From: Ensifer adhaerens
GTDB taxonomy: Bacteria; Pseudomonadota; Alphaproteobacteria; Rhizobiales; Rhizobiaceae
NCBI RefSeq assembly: GCF_002940685.1
Contig: NZ_PNFP01000007.1
Coordinates: 186,001 to 250,000 of the forward strand
Direction: 5' to 3'
Length of the DNA stretch: 64,000 nt
The translations under genes were made by a program, and so were the position numbers. The notes beneath the pieces are model-generated. The model searched no databases, was not told the origin of the DNA, and worked only from the letters and a program-made list of their open reading frames with translations. This document shows positions 7,644 through 15,580 of the stretch, piece after piece (position 1 is the first letter of the stretch; the number at the start of each line of letters is the position of its first letter).

Positions 7644-9233
7644 ATGAGAATGTTCAAGGCCGCGGTCTTCGCGGCGTCCCTGATGTTGAGCGTGGCGCCG
7701 GCCGCACTCGCCGAAACGCCGGCCGACGTGCTGGTCGTCGCCCAGAATATCGACGACATCGTCAGCATCGATCCGGCCGAGGCCTACGAGTTCTCCTCGG
7801 GGGAATACGTCACCCAGACCTACGACCGTCTGGTGCAGTACGATGCGCCCGACGTGAAGAAGCTGGCGCCCGGGCTTGCCTCCGAATGGACCGCCGACGA
7901 TGCAGCAAAGACGATCACCTTCACGCTGCGCGATGGCGTCACCTTCTCCTCCGGCAATCCGCTGCGCGGCGAAGACGTCGTCTATTCCTTCAAGCGCGTC
8001 GTCGTTCTCAACAAGGCGCCCGCCTTCATCCTGACTCAGCTCGGTTGGACCCCTGAAAACATCGACAAGATGGTGACCGCCGACGGCAACAAGGTCACGA
8101 TCAAGTATGAAGGCGATTTCTCGTCGGCCTTCGTTCTCAACGTTCTCGCCGCCCGCCCGGCGTCCGTTGTCGATGCAGAAACCGTCAAGGGCAACGAAGC
8201 CGACGGCGACTTCGGCAACGCCTGGCTGAAAGCCAACTCGGCCGGTACCGGTCCGTTCGTGCTCAAGGCCTTCCGCGCCGGCGAACTGCTCAACCTTGCG
8301 AGCAACCCGAACTACTTCGGCGGCGCTCCGGCCATCAAGGGCGTCATCATCCGCCACGTGGCCGAAGCCGCCACCCAGCAGCTGATGCTGCAGACCGGCG
8401 ACGTCGACATGGCCAAGAACCTGACGCCTGACCAGGTTTCGGGTCTTGAAGGCAAGGACGGCGTGAAGGTCGAATCCTACCCGCAGGCAGCCGTTCACTT
8501 CCTGTCGTTCAACCAGAAGGACGCCGCCCTGCAGCCGCCGGCCGTGTGGGAAGCCGCCCGCTACCTCGTCGACTACAAGGGCATGACGGACAGCTTCCTC
8601 AAGGGCCAGATGGACGTGCACCAGGCCTTCTGGCCGAAGGGCTTCCCGGGCTCGCTCGACGAGACGCCCTACAGCTACGACGTCGAAAAGGCGAAGAAGA
8701 TCCTCGCCGACGCCGGTATCAAGACGCCGATCAAGGTGACCCTCGACGTTATCAACTCGACGCCCTTCACCGACATGGCGCAGTCGCTGCAGGCGTCCTT
8801 CGCCGAAGCCGGCATCAACTTCGAGATCATCCCGGGGACCGGCAGCCAGGTCATCACCAAGTATCGTGCTCGCACCCACGAAGCCATGCTGCTCTACTGG
8901 GGCCCTGATTTCATGGACCCGCATTCGAACGCCAAGGCCTTTGCCTATAACGAGGACAACGCCGACGACAAGTATCAGTCGACGACCACCTGGCGTAACG
9001 GCTGGGCTGTTCCTGCGGAACTCAACGAAGCGACCAAGGCGGCCCTCAAGGAAGCCGACCCGGCCAAGCGCGACGCGCTCTACGTCGACCTGCAGCGCAA
9101 GGTGCAGGAAAAGTCGCCGATCGTGATCATGTTCCAGGCCGCGACCCAGGTCGCGATGAAGGACAAGGTCGAAGGCTACGTCAACGGCGCGACCTCCGAC
9201 TTCGTCTTCTACCGCCAGGTGAAGAAGAACTGA
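7644..9233 (+). CDS. ABC transporter substrate-binding protein, peptide/nickel family (SBP_bac_5)
   Basis: This 529-residue periplasmic binding protein has a cleavable signal peptide (hydrophobic core AAVFAASLMLSVAPAALA). A family 5 fold follows, with typical segments such as TFTLRDGVTFSSGNPL, AEDVVYSFKR-like residues near position 120, and a C-terminal domain. Three in-frame ATGs lie together at 7638, 7641 and 7644; the last is chosen because AGGAG at 7632-7636 is best spaced for it. It delivers the ligand to the DppBC-like permeases encoded leftward from 6823. The ligand could be a short peptide, an opine-like compound or a cation chelate. Confidence 0.92.
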   Translation: MRMFKAAVFAASLMLSVAPAALAETPADVLVVAQNIDDIVSIDPAEAYEFSSGEYVTQTYDRLVQYDAPDVKKLAPGLASEWTADDAAKTITFTLRDGVTFSSGNPLRGEDVVYSFKRVVVLNKAPAFILTQLGWTPENIDKMVTADGNKVTIKYEGDFSSAFVLNVLAARPASVVDAETVKGNEADGDFGNAWLKANSAGTGPFVLKAFRAGELLNLASNPNYFGGAPAIKGVIIRHVAEAATQQLMLQTGDVDMAKNLTPDQVSGLEGKDGVKVESYPQAAVHFLSFNQKDAALQPPAVWEAARYLVDYKGMTDSFLKGQMDVHQAFWPKGFPGSLDETPYSYDVEKAKKILADAGIKTPIKVTLDVINSTPFTDMAQSLQASFAEAGINFEIIPGTGSQVITKYRARTHEAMLLYWGPDFMDPHSNAKAFAYNEDNADDKYQSTTTWRNGWAVPAELNEATKAALKEADPAKRDALYVDLQRKVQEKSPIVIMFQAATQVAMKDKVEGYVNGATSDFVFYRQVKKN

Positions 9234-9282
9234 TCGACCGGCGATCACCCTTGCGCCGATGAAAAAAGGCGCACATATCAAA

Positions 9283-9309
9283 CGCCCTGGGCCTTTGCGG
9301 CCCGGGGCG
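9283..9309 (+). terminator. GC-rich stem-loop after the binding-protein gene
   Basis: GCCCTGGGCC (9284-9293) pairs with GGCCCGGGGC (9299-9308) with one G-T pair and a five-base loop. It lies 50 bp after the binding-protein stop. The following bases (GTGTTTCTA) hold only a weak T-run, so this is either an imperfect terminator or a 3'-end stabiliser ahead of the OsmC gene. Confidence 0.5.
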
Positions 9310-9356
9310 ACGTGTTTCTACCTGTTTGTTTTGGAAGTTCCGGGAAGGTTTACGAT

Positions 9357-9785
9357 ATGGCGGATGTGAAGGTGAGAACGCGGGAAACCGGTGCGACGGC
9401 CGTCGTCGGCAGGACGGGCTTTCCGCACGTGACCTCGGTGACCGGCGGGGAGCTCGATATCGTCACCGGTCCGTCTCAGGCCGGCTACGGCCCGCTCGAT
9501 CTGCTCTATGCGTCGCTCGCAAGCTGCCTGGTGCTCAGCGCCCGCATCGCCGCCAGTCGTTACGGTGTGCTCGATAAGCTGACGGAAGTGAGCGCCAAGG
9601 TGACCGGCGAGAAGGCCCATGACGAGCCGTCGCGCGTGGCCAAGTTCAACATCGTCTTCGACATCAAGGGCGATTTCGACGACGCCGTCCGCCATGCGAT
9701 TGCGGAAGCGGCCGAAAACGAGATCTGCACCGTCAGCAATACGATCCGCGGCAATCCCGAATTCGTGACCGAGTTCGCTCACTGA
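9357..9785 (+). CDS. OsmC family peroxiredoxin-like protein
   Basis: The 142-residue protein belongs to the OsmC/Ohr fold, dimeric thiol peroxidases of the cytoplasm. The two expected cysteines are present at residue 57 (LASCLVLSARI) and residue 124 (NEICTVSNTI). The start at 9357 is chosen because GGGAAGG lies upstream and the fold starts directly after; the frame continues up to 9312 but adds a tail unlike the family. It lies downstream of the binding-protein gene after a stem-loop, so it may be partly co-transcribed. Whether the substrate is an organic hydroperoxide or something else is not shown. Confidence 0.85.
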   Translation: MADVKVRTRETGATAVVGRTGFPHVTSVTGGELDIVTGPSQAGYGPLDLLYASLASCLVLSARIAASRYGVLDKLTEVSAKVTGEKAHDEPSRVAKFNIVFDIKGDFDDAVRHAIAEAAENEICTVSNTIRGNPEFVTEFAH

Positions 9786-9811
9786 TTCTCGGTGGTCTCT
9801 GGGTCCAAGAC

Positions 9812-9846
9812 AAAAGGGCGGGCTGCCATTGGCAGCCCGCCCTTTT
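9812..9846. terminator. Bidirectional rho-independent terminator
   Basis: A perfect 17-bp inverted repeat, AAAAGGGCGGGCTGCCA at 9812-9828 and its complement at 9830-9846, separated by one base. It carries A-runs on one side and T-runs on the other. It sits between the convergent OsmC and MFS genes and would stop transcription from both. Confidence 0.92.
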
Positions 9847-9868
9847 CGATACAACGGTCGAGATCGGC

Positions 9869-11164
9869 TCAGGCCGGCTGCGGCGCCAGGGATTCCGGCT
9901 GGCGCCGACCGACGGTCAGCACCAAGAGGGCCGCGACGATGCAGAGCATGCCGGCGGCGATCAACGCGGGCGTATAGGTTTCGAGCGACGTCCGGCTTGC
10001 GCCGGCGAGGAAGGTCGCACTGGCGGCGCCCAGTTGATGCCCGGTGAAAACCCAGCCGAAGACCAGCGCTGCCCGTTCCGGACCGAAGCGTTCGGCCGAG
10101 AGCTTCACGGTCGGCGGTACCGTTGCGACCCAATCCAGGCCATAGAAGATCGCGAAGATCGACAGTGTGTAGATGTTGAAGCCGCTGAACGGCAGGAACA
10201 TCAACGAGAGGCCACGCAGGCCATAGAACCAGAAGAGCAGCCAGCGATTGTCGTAGCGGTCCGACAGCCAGCCGGACCCCACCGTTCCGATGAGATCGAA
10301 CACGCCGATCAGCGCCAACAGGCTGGCGGCAGCGACGGGGGCAATGCCCACGTCCCCGCAGATCGAAACCCAGTGGGTCTGGATCAGGCCGTTGGTACTG
10401 AAGCCGCAGACGAAGAAGGTGGCGAACAGCACCCAGAAGGTGTTGGTCCTGGCCGCATCCGAAAGTGCCCGGATCGGTGCCATCAACAGGGCGCCGAAGC
10501 TCTTTGCCTTCGGCGGTGCCGGGACCATCTGCTTCGAGCCGAAGGGCGCAAGCCCGAGGTCGCCAGGGCGATCCTGCATGAAGAGCAGGACCAGCGTGAA
10601 GGCTGCCAGGAGGATGACGATGATCAGCGTCAGCGCCGAGCGCCAGCCGATCGTTTCGGTGAGGGAGGCGAGCAGCGGCAGGAAGACCAGCTGGCCGGTG
10701 GCGTTGCTGGCGGTCATCAGCCCGACGACGAGCCCGCGCCGCTTGTCGAACCAGCGTGTCGCGACCGTGGCGCCGAGCACCAGCGCCGTCATGCCGGTGC
10801 CGACGCCGAGCACCACGCCCCAGATTGCGACGAGATGCCAGAGCTCGGTCATATAGAAGGAGGCGGCGATACCGGCGACGATCAGCACGAGCGCTGTCGA
10901 AACGACCTGGCGCACGCCGAAGTGGTTCATGAACGAAGCCGCAAACGGGCCAAGCAACCCGAAGAGGCAGAGCCGGATCGCCAGTGCAACGGAGATCTCG
11001 GCGTTCGACCAGCCGAATTCGGTTTCAAGCGGCTTGATCAGCACGCCGGCCGAGCCCATGGCCCCGGCGGTCGACAGCATGACCAGGAAAGTGACGGCGG
11101 CGACAGCCCAGCCGTAATGGATGTTGCGTCTGGCAAGGTAACGCGCAAGCGCCGGACCGAGCAT
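9869..11164 (-). CDS. MFS transporter, monocarboxylate/oxalate-formate-like
   Basis: This 431-residue protein has about 12 membrane segments in the major facilitator pattern. An RHFGVRQ-type loop-2 motif (NHFGVRQVVSTA) and a central cytoplasmic loop (DRPGDLGLAPFGSK) resemble monocarboxylate and oxalate/formate antiporter relatives. ATG 11164 is chosen since AAAGGAAA precedes it; upstream in-frame starts have no ribosome site. A MarR-type regulator gene lies 177 bp upstream on the same strand, suggesting a regulator-transporter pair. The substrate is unknown, most likely a small organic acid. Confidence 0.85.
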   Translation of the reverse strand: MLGPALARYLARRNIHYGWAVAAVTFLVMLSTAGAMGSAGVLIKPLETEFGWSNAEISVALAIRLCLFGLLGPFAASFMNHFGVRQVVSTALVLIVAGIAASFYMTELWHLVAIWGVVLGVGTGMTALVLGATVATRWFDKRRGLVVGLMTASNATGQLVFLPLLASLTETIGWRSALTLIIVILLAAFTLVLLFMQDRPGDLGLAPFGSKQMVPAPPKAKSFGALLMAPIRALSDAARTNTFWVLFATFFVCGFSTNGLIQTHWVSICGDVGIAPVAAASLLALIGVFDLIGTVGSGWLSDRYDNRWLLFWFYGLRGLSLMFLPFSGFNIYTLSIFAIFYGLDWVATVPPTVKLSAERFGPERAALVFGWVFTGHQLGAASATFLAGASRTSLETYTPALIAAGMLCIVAALLVLTVGRRQPESLAPQPA

Positions 11165-11341
11165 CGTCGATTTCCTTTCGTCCATGTTTTGGGTGTGCGA
11201 AAGCGCCGCGCGGGCTTGCAGAGCGCGTCTCGCGAGTTCAGATCGTTTTTGACAGGTGTTTCCTGGCAAGCAGCTTTGCTTGGAGCATTCGGCTTTCAGG
11301 TGACCTTACTGGAGGCGGAGTGATGCTCCAGATTCAGTGCG

Positions 11342-11737
11342 CTAAAGCGCCAGCAGCAGATCCTCCAGTTGGGCGGTGGCGTCGGTCCCCAAGCGCGCCT
11401 CGATCTTGTCTTGTGCGCCCTGCCAAAGCGGGGCGCCGTCGATGAGAATCCGATGGCCGTTTTCCGTAAGCCCGACGATTGCCTCCCTCTGATCCTTACC
11501 GCCGCCGACTGCCGCCAGCCCCATTCCCTCCAGCACCTTGACGTTGCGGCTGACCGTCGAGCGCTCGAGTTCGATCTTGCGGGCAAGCTCGGTCATCGAG
11601 ATCGGTTCATCGCGCGCGATGTGGCGAAGCAAACTGAACTGGGCAAGGTTGAGGCCAATCGGCTGCAGCGCGTCGTCGTAGACCGACGTCACTCTCCGGG
11701 TGGCTTTGCGTAAGAGGGCACAGTAACAACGAGACAT
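11342..11737 (-). CDS. MarR family transcriptional regulator
   Basis: A 131-residue winged-helix regulator. The recognition region near residues 45-75 reads ISMTELARKIELERSTVSRN, followed by the wing (GGGKDQREAIVGLTENG). MarR proteins are dimers that usually repress neighbouring transport or degradation genes until they bind a small aromatic or acidic ligand. It is upstream of and co-directional with the MFS gene. ATG 11737 is taken as start although no clear ribosome site is seen; a TTG at 11758 is the alternative. The palindrome GTGTATATACAC lies 6-17 bases in front of the ATG. Confidence 0.88.
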   Translation of the reverse strand: MSRCYCALLRKATRRVTSVYDDALQPIGLNLAQFSLLRHIARDEPISMTELARKIELERSTVSRNVKVLEGMGLAAVGGGKDQREAIVGLTENGHRILIDGAPLWQGAQDKIEARLGTDATAQLEDLLLAL

Positions 11738-11742
11738 TTTGT

Positions 11743-11754
11743 GTGTATATACAC
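11743..11754. promoter_or_regulatory. Perfect 12-bp palindrome GTGTATATACAC, candidate operator
   Basis: A perfect dyad immediately in front of the marR-type start codon, placed to block expression of the regulator and perhaps the MFS gene. Its ten-base core TGTATATACA is identical to that of the palindrome in front of hutI at 51786-51797. Binding by the adjacent MarR protein or by HutC are both possible. Confidence 0.55.
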
Positions 11755-11803
11755 GCAATTGCCGGACGTCAAGACCGTGGCCGTGAACGGTCGCTTCAGG
11801 CGG

Positions 11804-12334
11804 CTACCGCGCCTGGTCGATCGCCGAGCGATCCAGGCGAAGCCGAAGGACGTGGTTCAGGTATGCCTGGTCGCCGATCCTGAAATGGGTTTGCCCGACC
11901 GTTTCAAAGCCGTTTGCAAGGTAGAAGGCCGTGGCCCTTTCGTTCTCGGCGTTCACTGCCAGCCATGTGCTCGTCCGGCCGGTATCCCGGCAGAATTGAA
12001 GACCGGTTTCAAGCAGCCTCTTGCCGACGCCGCGGCCATGGTGGTGCGGTTGGACATAGAGAGTGGCAATCTCCAGATCCGAAGAAGGATCGGTCGGGGC
12101 CGGCGAATTCGAGGACATCCGCAGAAAGCCATCGATGCCGACCTTGTTTTCGGAAACCCAGATGCTTTCGGTGTCCCGAGCCAGAATGTCCCTGAAGCGT
12201 GCGGCGGTGAACTCGGCCAGCGCATAGTCGGCAAAGAACGCATTGACGCCGTCGCGGATGTAAGTGTTGAGCCAGACTTCCAGGCTGATCGCGGCGAGGC
12301 TGGATACGTCGTCTGGCGTTGCGGGTCTGATCAA
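11804..12334 (-). CDS. GNAT family N-acetyltransferase
   Basis: This 176-residue protein reads as a complete GNAT domain. It has an N-terminal MIRPATPDDVSSLAAI, the acetyl-CoA pyrophosphate loop HHHGRGVGKRLLETG (residues ~97-111; the Q/R-x-x-G-x-G/A rule is met by GRGVG), and a C-terminal NERATAFYLANGFETVG. The apparent start is TTG at 12334, with only a weak purine run (GAAAGATAAGA) in front; no ATG is available nearby. The acceptor substrate cannot be predicted. It lies 66 bp upstream of the MarR gene on the same strand. Confidence 0.8.
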   Translation of the reverse strand: MIRPATPDDVSSLAAISLEVWLNTYIRDGVNAFFADYALAEFTAARFRDILARDTESIWVSENKVGIDGFLRMSSNSPAPTDPSSDLEIATLYVQPHHHGRGVGKRLLETGLQFCRDTGRTSTWLAVNAENERATAFYLANGFETVGQTHFRIGDQAYLNHVLRLRLDRSAIDQAR

Positions 12335-12399
12335 GATCTTATCTTTCAGGTCTCGTGTTTCTGCGAACGCCCGAAGAGGCGGCGACCCACGTCAGTCAC

Positions 12400-12921
12400 T
12401 CAGTCGACATAGGCTTCGAGTTCCTTGTCGAACTCGACCTCGACGACGTTGTTGAAGAGGGCGGTCGCCACCATGATGCCGGCGAAGGCGACGAGGTCGA
12501 CCAGCGCCTTGGCGTCGTAGCGCGCCTTCAGGCCGGTCCAGATCTCGCCCGGAACGGCATTGCTGTCGGCGACGATCGCGCGGCCGAAGGCGATCAGACG
12601 CTGTTCGTCTTCCGTGGGCGCGACGGTATGGAAATCGATGCCGGCGTTGGCAAAGGCGCGGCGGAAGAAGCCCATGGCGATCGGCGACCGCATGGCCTCG
12701 GAGATCGCGTGCGACAGGAACCAGATCTCCCGGTCGTTGAGTGCCGGGCGCAGCTCCTCACGCAGCGTGAACCATTCCGCGTAGATCCTGTGGGCAACCG
12801 GCGAATGCAGAAGCGTGCGCTTCATGTTGGTCATGCGTCCGCGCACGCGCACCTCCTCGTCGTGGGCGGCACGGACTTCTTCTGATGCGGTGGCGTAGTC
12901 GATCTGGGGAATGTGGCTCAC
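12400..12921 (-). CDS. Carboxymuconolactone decarboxylase/AhpD-like family protein
   Basis: The 173-residue all-helical protein matches the AhpD/CMD-like fold, with conserved stretches LNDREIWFLSHAISEAMRSP (residues ~61-80) and a C-terminal helix bundle containing VDLVAFAGIMVATALFNNV. The CxxC redox pair of true AhpD alkylhydroperoxidases is not present, since the family position reads SEAMRSPIAM. A classical peroxidase-reductase role is therefore unlikely. It lies between the GNAT gene and the Lrp-type regulator on the minus strand. Confidence 0.75.
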   Translation of the reverse strand: MSHIPQIDYATASEEVRAAHDEEVRVRGRMTNMKRTLLHSPVAHRIYAEWFTLREELRPALNDREIWFLSHAISEAMRSPIAMGFFRRAFANAGIDFHTVAPTEDEQRLIAFGRAIVADSNAVPGEIWTGLKARYDAKALVDLVAFAGIMVATALFNNVVEVEFDKELEAYVD

Positions 12922-12975
12922 GGTCTTGCCTGTCTTTGCATGGTGCGCGACTGGCGCGCTTGTGATGGTGGGAAA

Positions 12976-13401
12976 TCAGACGGTGCTGAGCAGGATGCTC
13001 GTTTCGCTGTTCGACACGCCGTCGACGTCGCGCACTTCGCGCAGGATGCGGTCGAAATCGCTCAGGCTGTTGGCGCGGATTTCGGCAACCAGGTCCCAGC
13101 CGCCGTTTGTCGTGTGCAGCGCGTAAAGCTCGGGCAGGCCACGCAGGTATTTGATCACCTTGGTGGTGTTGCGGCCGCTGACCTCGATCATCATAATCGC
13201 ACGGATGGCGCGATCGTCATAATCCTGCCGCACGCGCAGCGTGAAGCCGAGCACAGCACCGCTTTCGAGCAGCCGGTCGATGCGTGTCTGAACTGTAGCC
13301 CTCGATATGCCGAGCACCGCCGCGATCTTGGAGTAGGGCGCGCGGCCGTCTTCTCGCAGGAGCGAGATGAGTTGGTGATCGAGGTCATCGAAGATATGCA
13401 T
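12976..13401 (-). CDS. Lrp/AsnC family transcriptional regulator
   Basis: A 141-residue regulator. Residues ~5-60 are an AsnC-type helix-turn-helix (DHQLISLLREDGRAPYSKIA, then SRATVQTRIDRL), and the rest is the RAM ligand-binding domain (NTTKVIKYLRGLPELYALHT; GGWDLVAEIRA). These proteins form octamers and respond to an amino acid. It is divergent from ornithine cyclodeaminase with 128 bp between, so it most likely controls the ornithine/citrulline genes in response to one of their substrates. Three TTGNNCAA boxes lie in the shared gap. Confidence 0.9.
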   Translation of the reverse strand: MHIFDDLDHQLISLLREDGRAPYSKIAAVLGISRATVQTRIDRLLESGAVLGFTLRVRQDYDDRAIRAIMMIEVSGRNTTKVIKYLRGLPELYALHTTNGGWDLVAEIRANSLSDFDRILREVRDVDGVSNSETSILLSTV

Positions 13402-13419
13402 GAAAGGTGTATATTACGA

Positions 13420-13458
13420 TTGTGCAAATTGCTCAATATGTCTCGCAATTTTGCGCAA
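13420..13458. promoter_or_regulatory. Cluster of three TTGNNCAA boxes, candidate Lrp operator
   Basis: TTGTGCAA at 13420-13427, TTGCTCAA at 13429-13436 and TTGCGCAA at 13451-13458 are short near-palindromes 19 to 57 bases in front of the Lrp-type start, in an otherwise AT-rich gap. Multiple phased dyads are usual for Lrp/AsnC octamers. The assignment rests on position and shape. Confidence 0.5.
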
Positions 13459-13529
13459 GTTTAAAATTTCAACTCACTTCTTGCTTGCCTAGGCTGACTT
13501 CATCGAATTTCTCCGATGGAGTATTAAAC

Positions 13530-14576
13530 GTGGTTCAGTATGTCGGTGTCGGCAACGTAATTGAGCTGGTCAAATCGATCGGCATTGAGACGTTCCTTGT
13601 GGGTCTTGCGGAATATATCGAAGACGATTTCCGCCGGTGGAACGCATTCGAGAAAACCCCGCGGCTTGCGAGCCACTCAAAGACCGGTGTCATCGAGCTG
13701 ATGCCGACCTCCGACGGCGAGCATTACGGCTTCAAATACGTCAACGGTCATCCGAAGAACCCGAATGTCGGCCTGCAGACGGTGACCGCCTTCGGCGTGC
13801 TCTCCGATGTCAGCACGGGCTATCCGTGCCTGGTTTCGGAAATGACGATCATGACGGGTCTGCGCACGGCCGCCACCTCGGCGCTTGCGGCAAAGTACCT
13901 GGCCCGCCCTGACGCCCGCTCGATGGCGATCATCGGTCTCGGCGCCCAGTCGGAATTCCAGGCGCTCGCCTTCCGCGCCCTTCTCGGCGTCAAGCGCCTG
14001 CAGGTCTTCGATATCGACGCGGAAGCTGCCGACAAGTTCTGCAACAACCTCGCCGACATGGATTTCGAGATCGTCGTCGCCGCGACGGCCGAAGAGGCCG
14101 TAGCCGGCGCTGACATCATCACGACCGTCACGGCCGACAAGCGCAATGCCACGATCCTCTCCGACAACATGGTCGGCGCCGGCGTTCACATCAACGCCGT
14201 CGGCGGCGATTGCCCCGGCAAGACCGAGCTGCAGGGCGATATCCTGCGTCGCGCCGACGTCTTCGTCGAATATCCGGAGCAGACCCGTATCGAGGGCGAG
14301 ATCCAGCAGATGGCGCCGGACTTCCCGGTGACCGAACTCTGGCAGGTCATCGCCGGCGAGGCCGAAGGCCGTCGCAGCAATGGCCAGATCACCATCTTCG
14401 ATTCCGTCGGGTTTGCGACCGAGGACTTCTCGGCGCTGCGCTTCCTGCGCGACAAGATCCAGGGCACCGCCTTCTACACCGAGCTGGATCTTACGACGCA
14501 GCCGGAGCATCCGCGCGATCTCTACGGCCTGTTCCGGCAGCAGCCGACGAGCCCCGTCGAGCGGAGCGCTGCATAA
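13530..14576 (+). CDS. Ornithine cyclodeaminase
   Basis: This 348-residue protein is a member of the ornithine cyclodeaminase/mu-crystallin family, which converts L-ornithine to L-proline and ammonia with bound NAD. A Rossmann motif is present (IIGLGAQSEFQALAF, residues ~133-147) along with the family substrate pocket region (ASHSKTGVIELMPTSDGEHY and a lysine in GFKYVNGHPKNP). GTG 13530 is chosen because GATGGAG lies 8 bases before it; the frame is open upstream to 13407 but has no signal and overlaps the operator region. It is the first gene of a seven-gene run ending at 20736 and supplies the last step from citrulline to proline. Confidence 0.92.
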   Translation: MVQYVGVGNVIELVKSIGIETFLVGLAEYIEDDFRRWNAFEKTPRLASHSKTGVIELMPTSDGEHYGFKYVNGHPKNPNVGLQTVTAFGVLSDVSTGYPCLVSEMTIMTGLRTAATSALAAKYLARPDARSMAIIGLGAQSEFQALAFRALLGVKRLQVFDIDAEAADKFCNNLADMDFEIVVAATAEEAVAGADIITTVTADKRNATILSDNMVGAGVHINAVGGDCPGKTELQGDILRRADVFVEYPEQTRIEGEIQQMAPDFPVTELWQVIAGEAEGRRSNGQITIFDSVGFATEDFSALRFLRDKIQGTAFYTELDLTTQPEHPRDLYGLFRQQPTSPVERSAA

Positions 14577-14577
14577 C

Positions 14578-15549
14578 ATGAAGAGACTGTCCGTACAGGC
14601 GCCGAAGGGCGTCGTGATGATCCGCCCGCACCATTTCGGCCCGAACCCGATGACGGCCGAGGACAACGCCTTCCAGGCAACAGACGCCGCACGCCAGCCG
14701 TCGGCGATCGCAAGAGCCGCCTACGACGAGGTCAGCCGCATGGCGGATGGCTTGGCTGATGCCGGGGTTGCCGTCCATCTCTTCGAGGACGAGACGACGA
14801 CCCGTCCGGACTCGGTCTTCCCGAACAACTGGTTCTCGACCCATTCGGGCGGCCATGTCGCGATCTATCCGATGTATTCGGAAAGCCGCCAGAGCGAGCG
14901 TCGCTCCGACATCATCGAGATGCTGAAGGCCGAGTACCGCGTCCAGGACGTGATCGACTATTCCGGCCTCGAAAAGGACGGCGTCTATCTCGAAGGCACC
15001 GGCGCCATGGTGCTCGACCATATCGGCCGCGTCGCCTATGCCGCGCGTTCCAACCGCACCAACGAAGTGGCGCTCGAACGGTTCTGCACCCACTTCAACT
15101 TCGAGCCGATGATCTTCGGCGCCGTCGATCGCCAGGGCAATTCGATTTATCACACCAACGTCCTGATGTGCATCGGCACTGAGTTTGCGCTGATCGGCAC
15201 GAGCATGATCCCGGATGAAGCCCGTCGCCGCGAAATCTGCGCGCGGCTGGAGGAGACCGGTCGCCAGGTGGTTGATCTGACCCTCGACCAGATCGAAAAT
15301 TTCGCCGGCAATGCCATCGAGCTCGATGGTGCCGACGGCCGTGTCGTGGTCATGTCGGCCCGTGCGCTCGCCTCGCTCCGCCTGGACCAGATCAAGGCGC
15401 TCGAAACCTCCGCCCGCGTCCTCGCCTTCGACGTTCCGACCATTGAGCTTGCCGGCGGTTCCGTGCGCTGCATGCTCGCCGGGGTTCACTTGTCCCGTCG
15501 GGAAAACGTGAACAAGCAACCGCTTTACGCCGCCATGTCCGATCGATAG
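14578..15549 (+). CDS. ctlX: Citrulline hydrolase CtlX-type amidinotransferase-fold enzyme
   Basis: The 323-residue protein has the guanidine-modifying (GME) pentein fold in the CtlX subfamily. Its motifs are HHFGPNPMTAEDNAFQ near residue 20, DSVFPNNWFSTH near residue 80, the LEGTGAMVLD segment, a histidine in IYHTNVLMCIGTEFALIG, and the catalytic cysteine at residue 298 (GGSVRCMLAGVHL). CtlX-type enzymes hydrolyse citrulline to ornithine, ammonia and CO2. It begins one base after the cyclodeaminase stop and is followed 31 bp later by a second pentein enzyme. The CtlX call rests on these motifs and on the ornithine-consuming partner; arginine deiminase-like activity is less likely. Confidence 0.85.
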   Translation: MKRLSVQAPKGVVMIRPHHFGPNPMTAEDNAFQATDAARQPSAIARAAYDEVSRMADGLADAGVAVHLFEDETTTRPDSVFPNNWFSTHSGGHVAIYPMYSESRQSERRSDIIEMLKAEYRVQDVIDYSGLEKDGVYLEGTGAMVLDHIGRVAYAARSNRTNEVALERFCTHFNFEPMIFGAVDRQGNSIYHTNVLMCIGTEFALIGTSMIPDEARRREICARLEETGRQVVDLTLDQIENFAGNAIELDGADGRVVVMSARALASLRLDQIKALETSARVLAFDVPTIELAGGSVRCMLAGVHLSRRENVNKQPLYAAMSDR

Positions 15550-15580
15550 AAGCACCTCATCCAAGCCAAAGGTACTACAA

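Noticed and set aside
7359-9281. 640-codon open frame antisense to the peptide-type binding protein
   Set aside because: The plus-strand frame has a signal peptide and full family motifs; the antisense frame is low-complexity (His/Val/Arg/Gly-rich), as expected for the mirror of GC-rich codons.
13407-13529. Longer N-terminus of ornithine cyclodeaminase
   Set aside because: No ribosome site; the stretch overlaps AT-rich operator-like sequence and would add a tail unlike the family. GTG 13530 has a good site.
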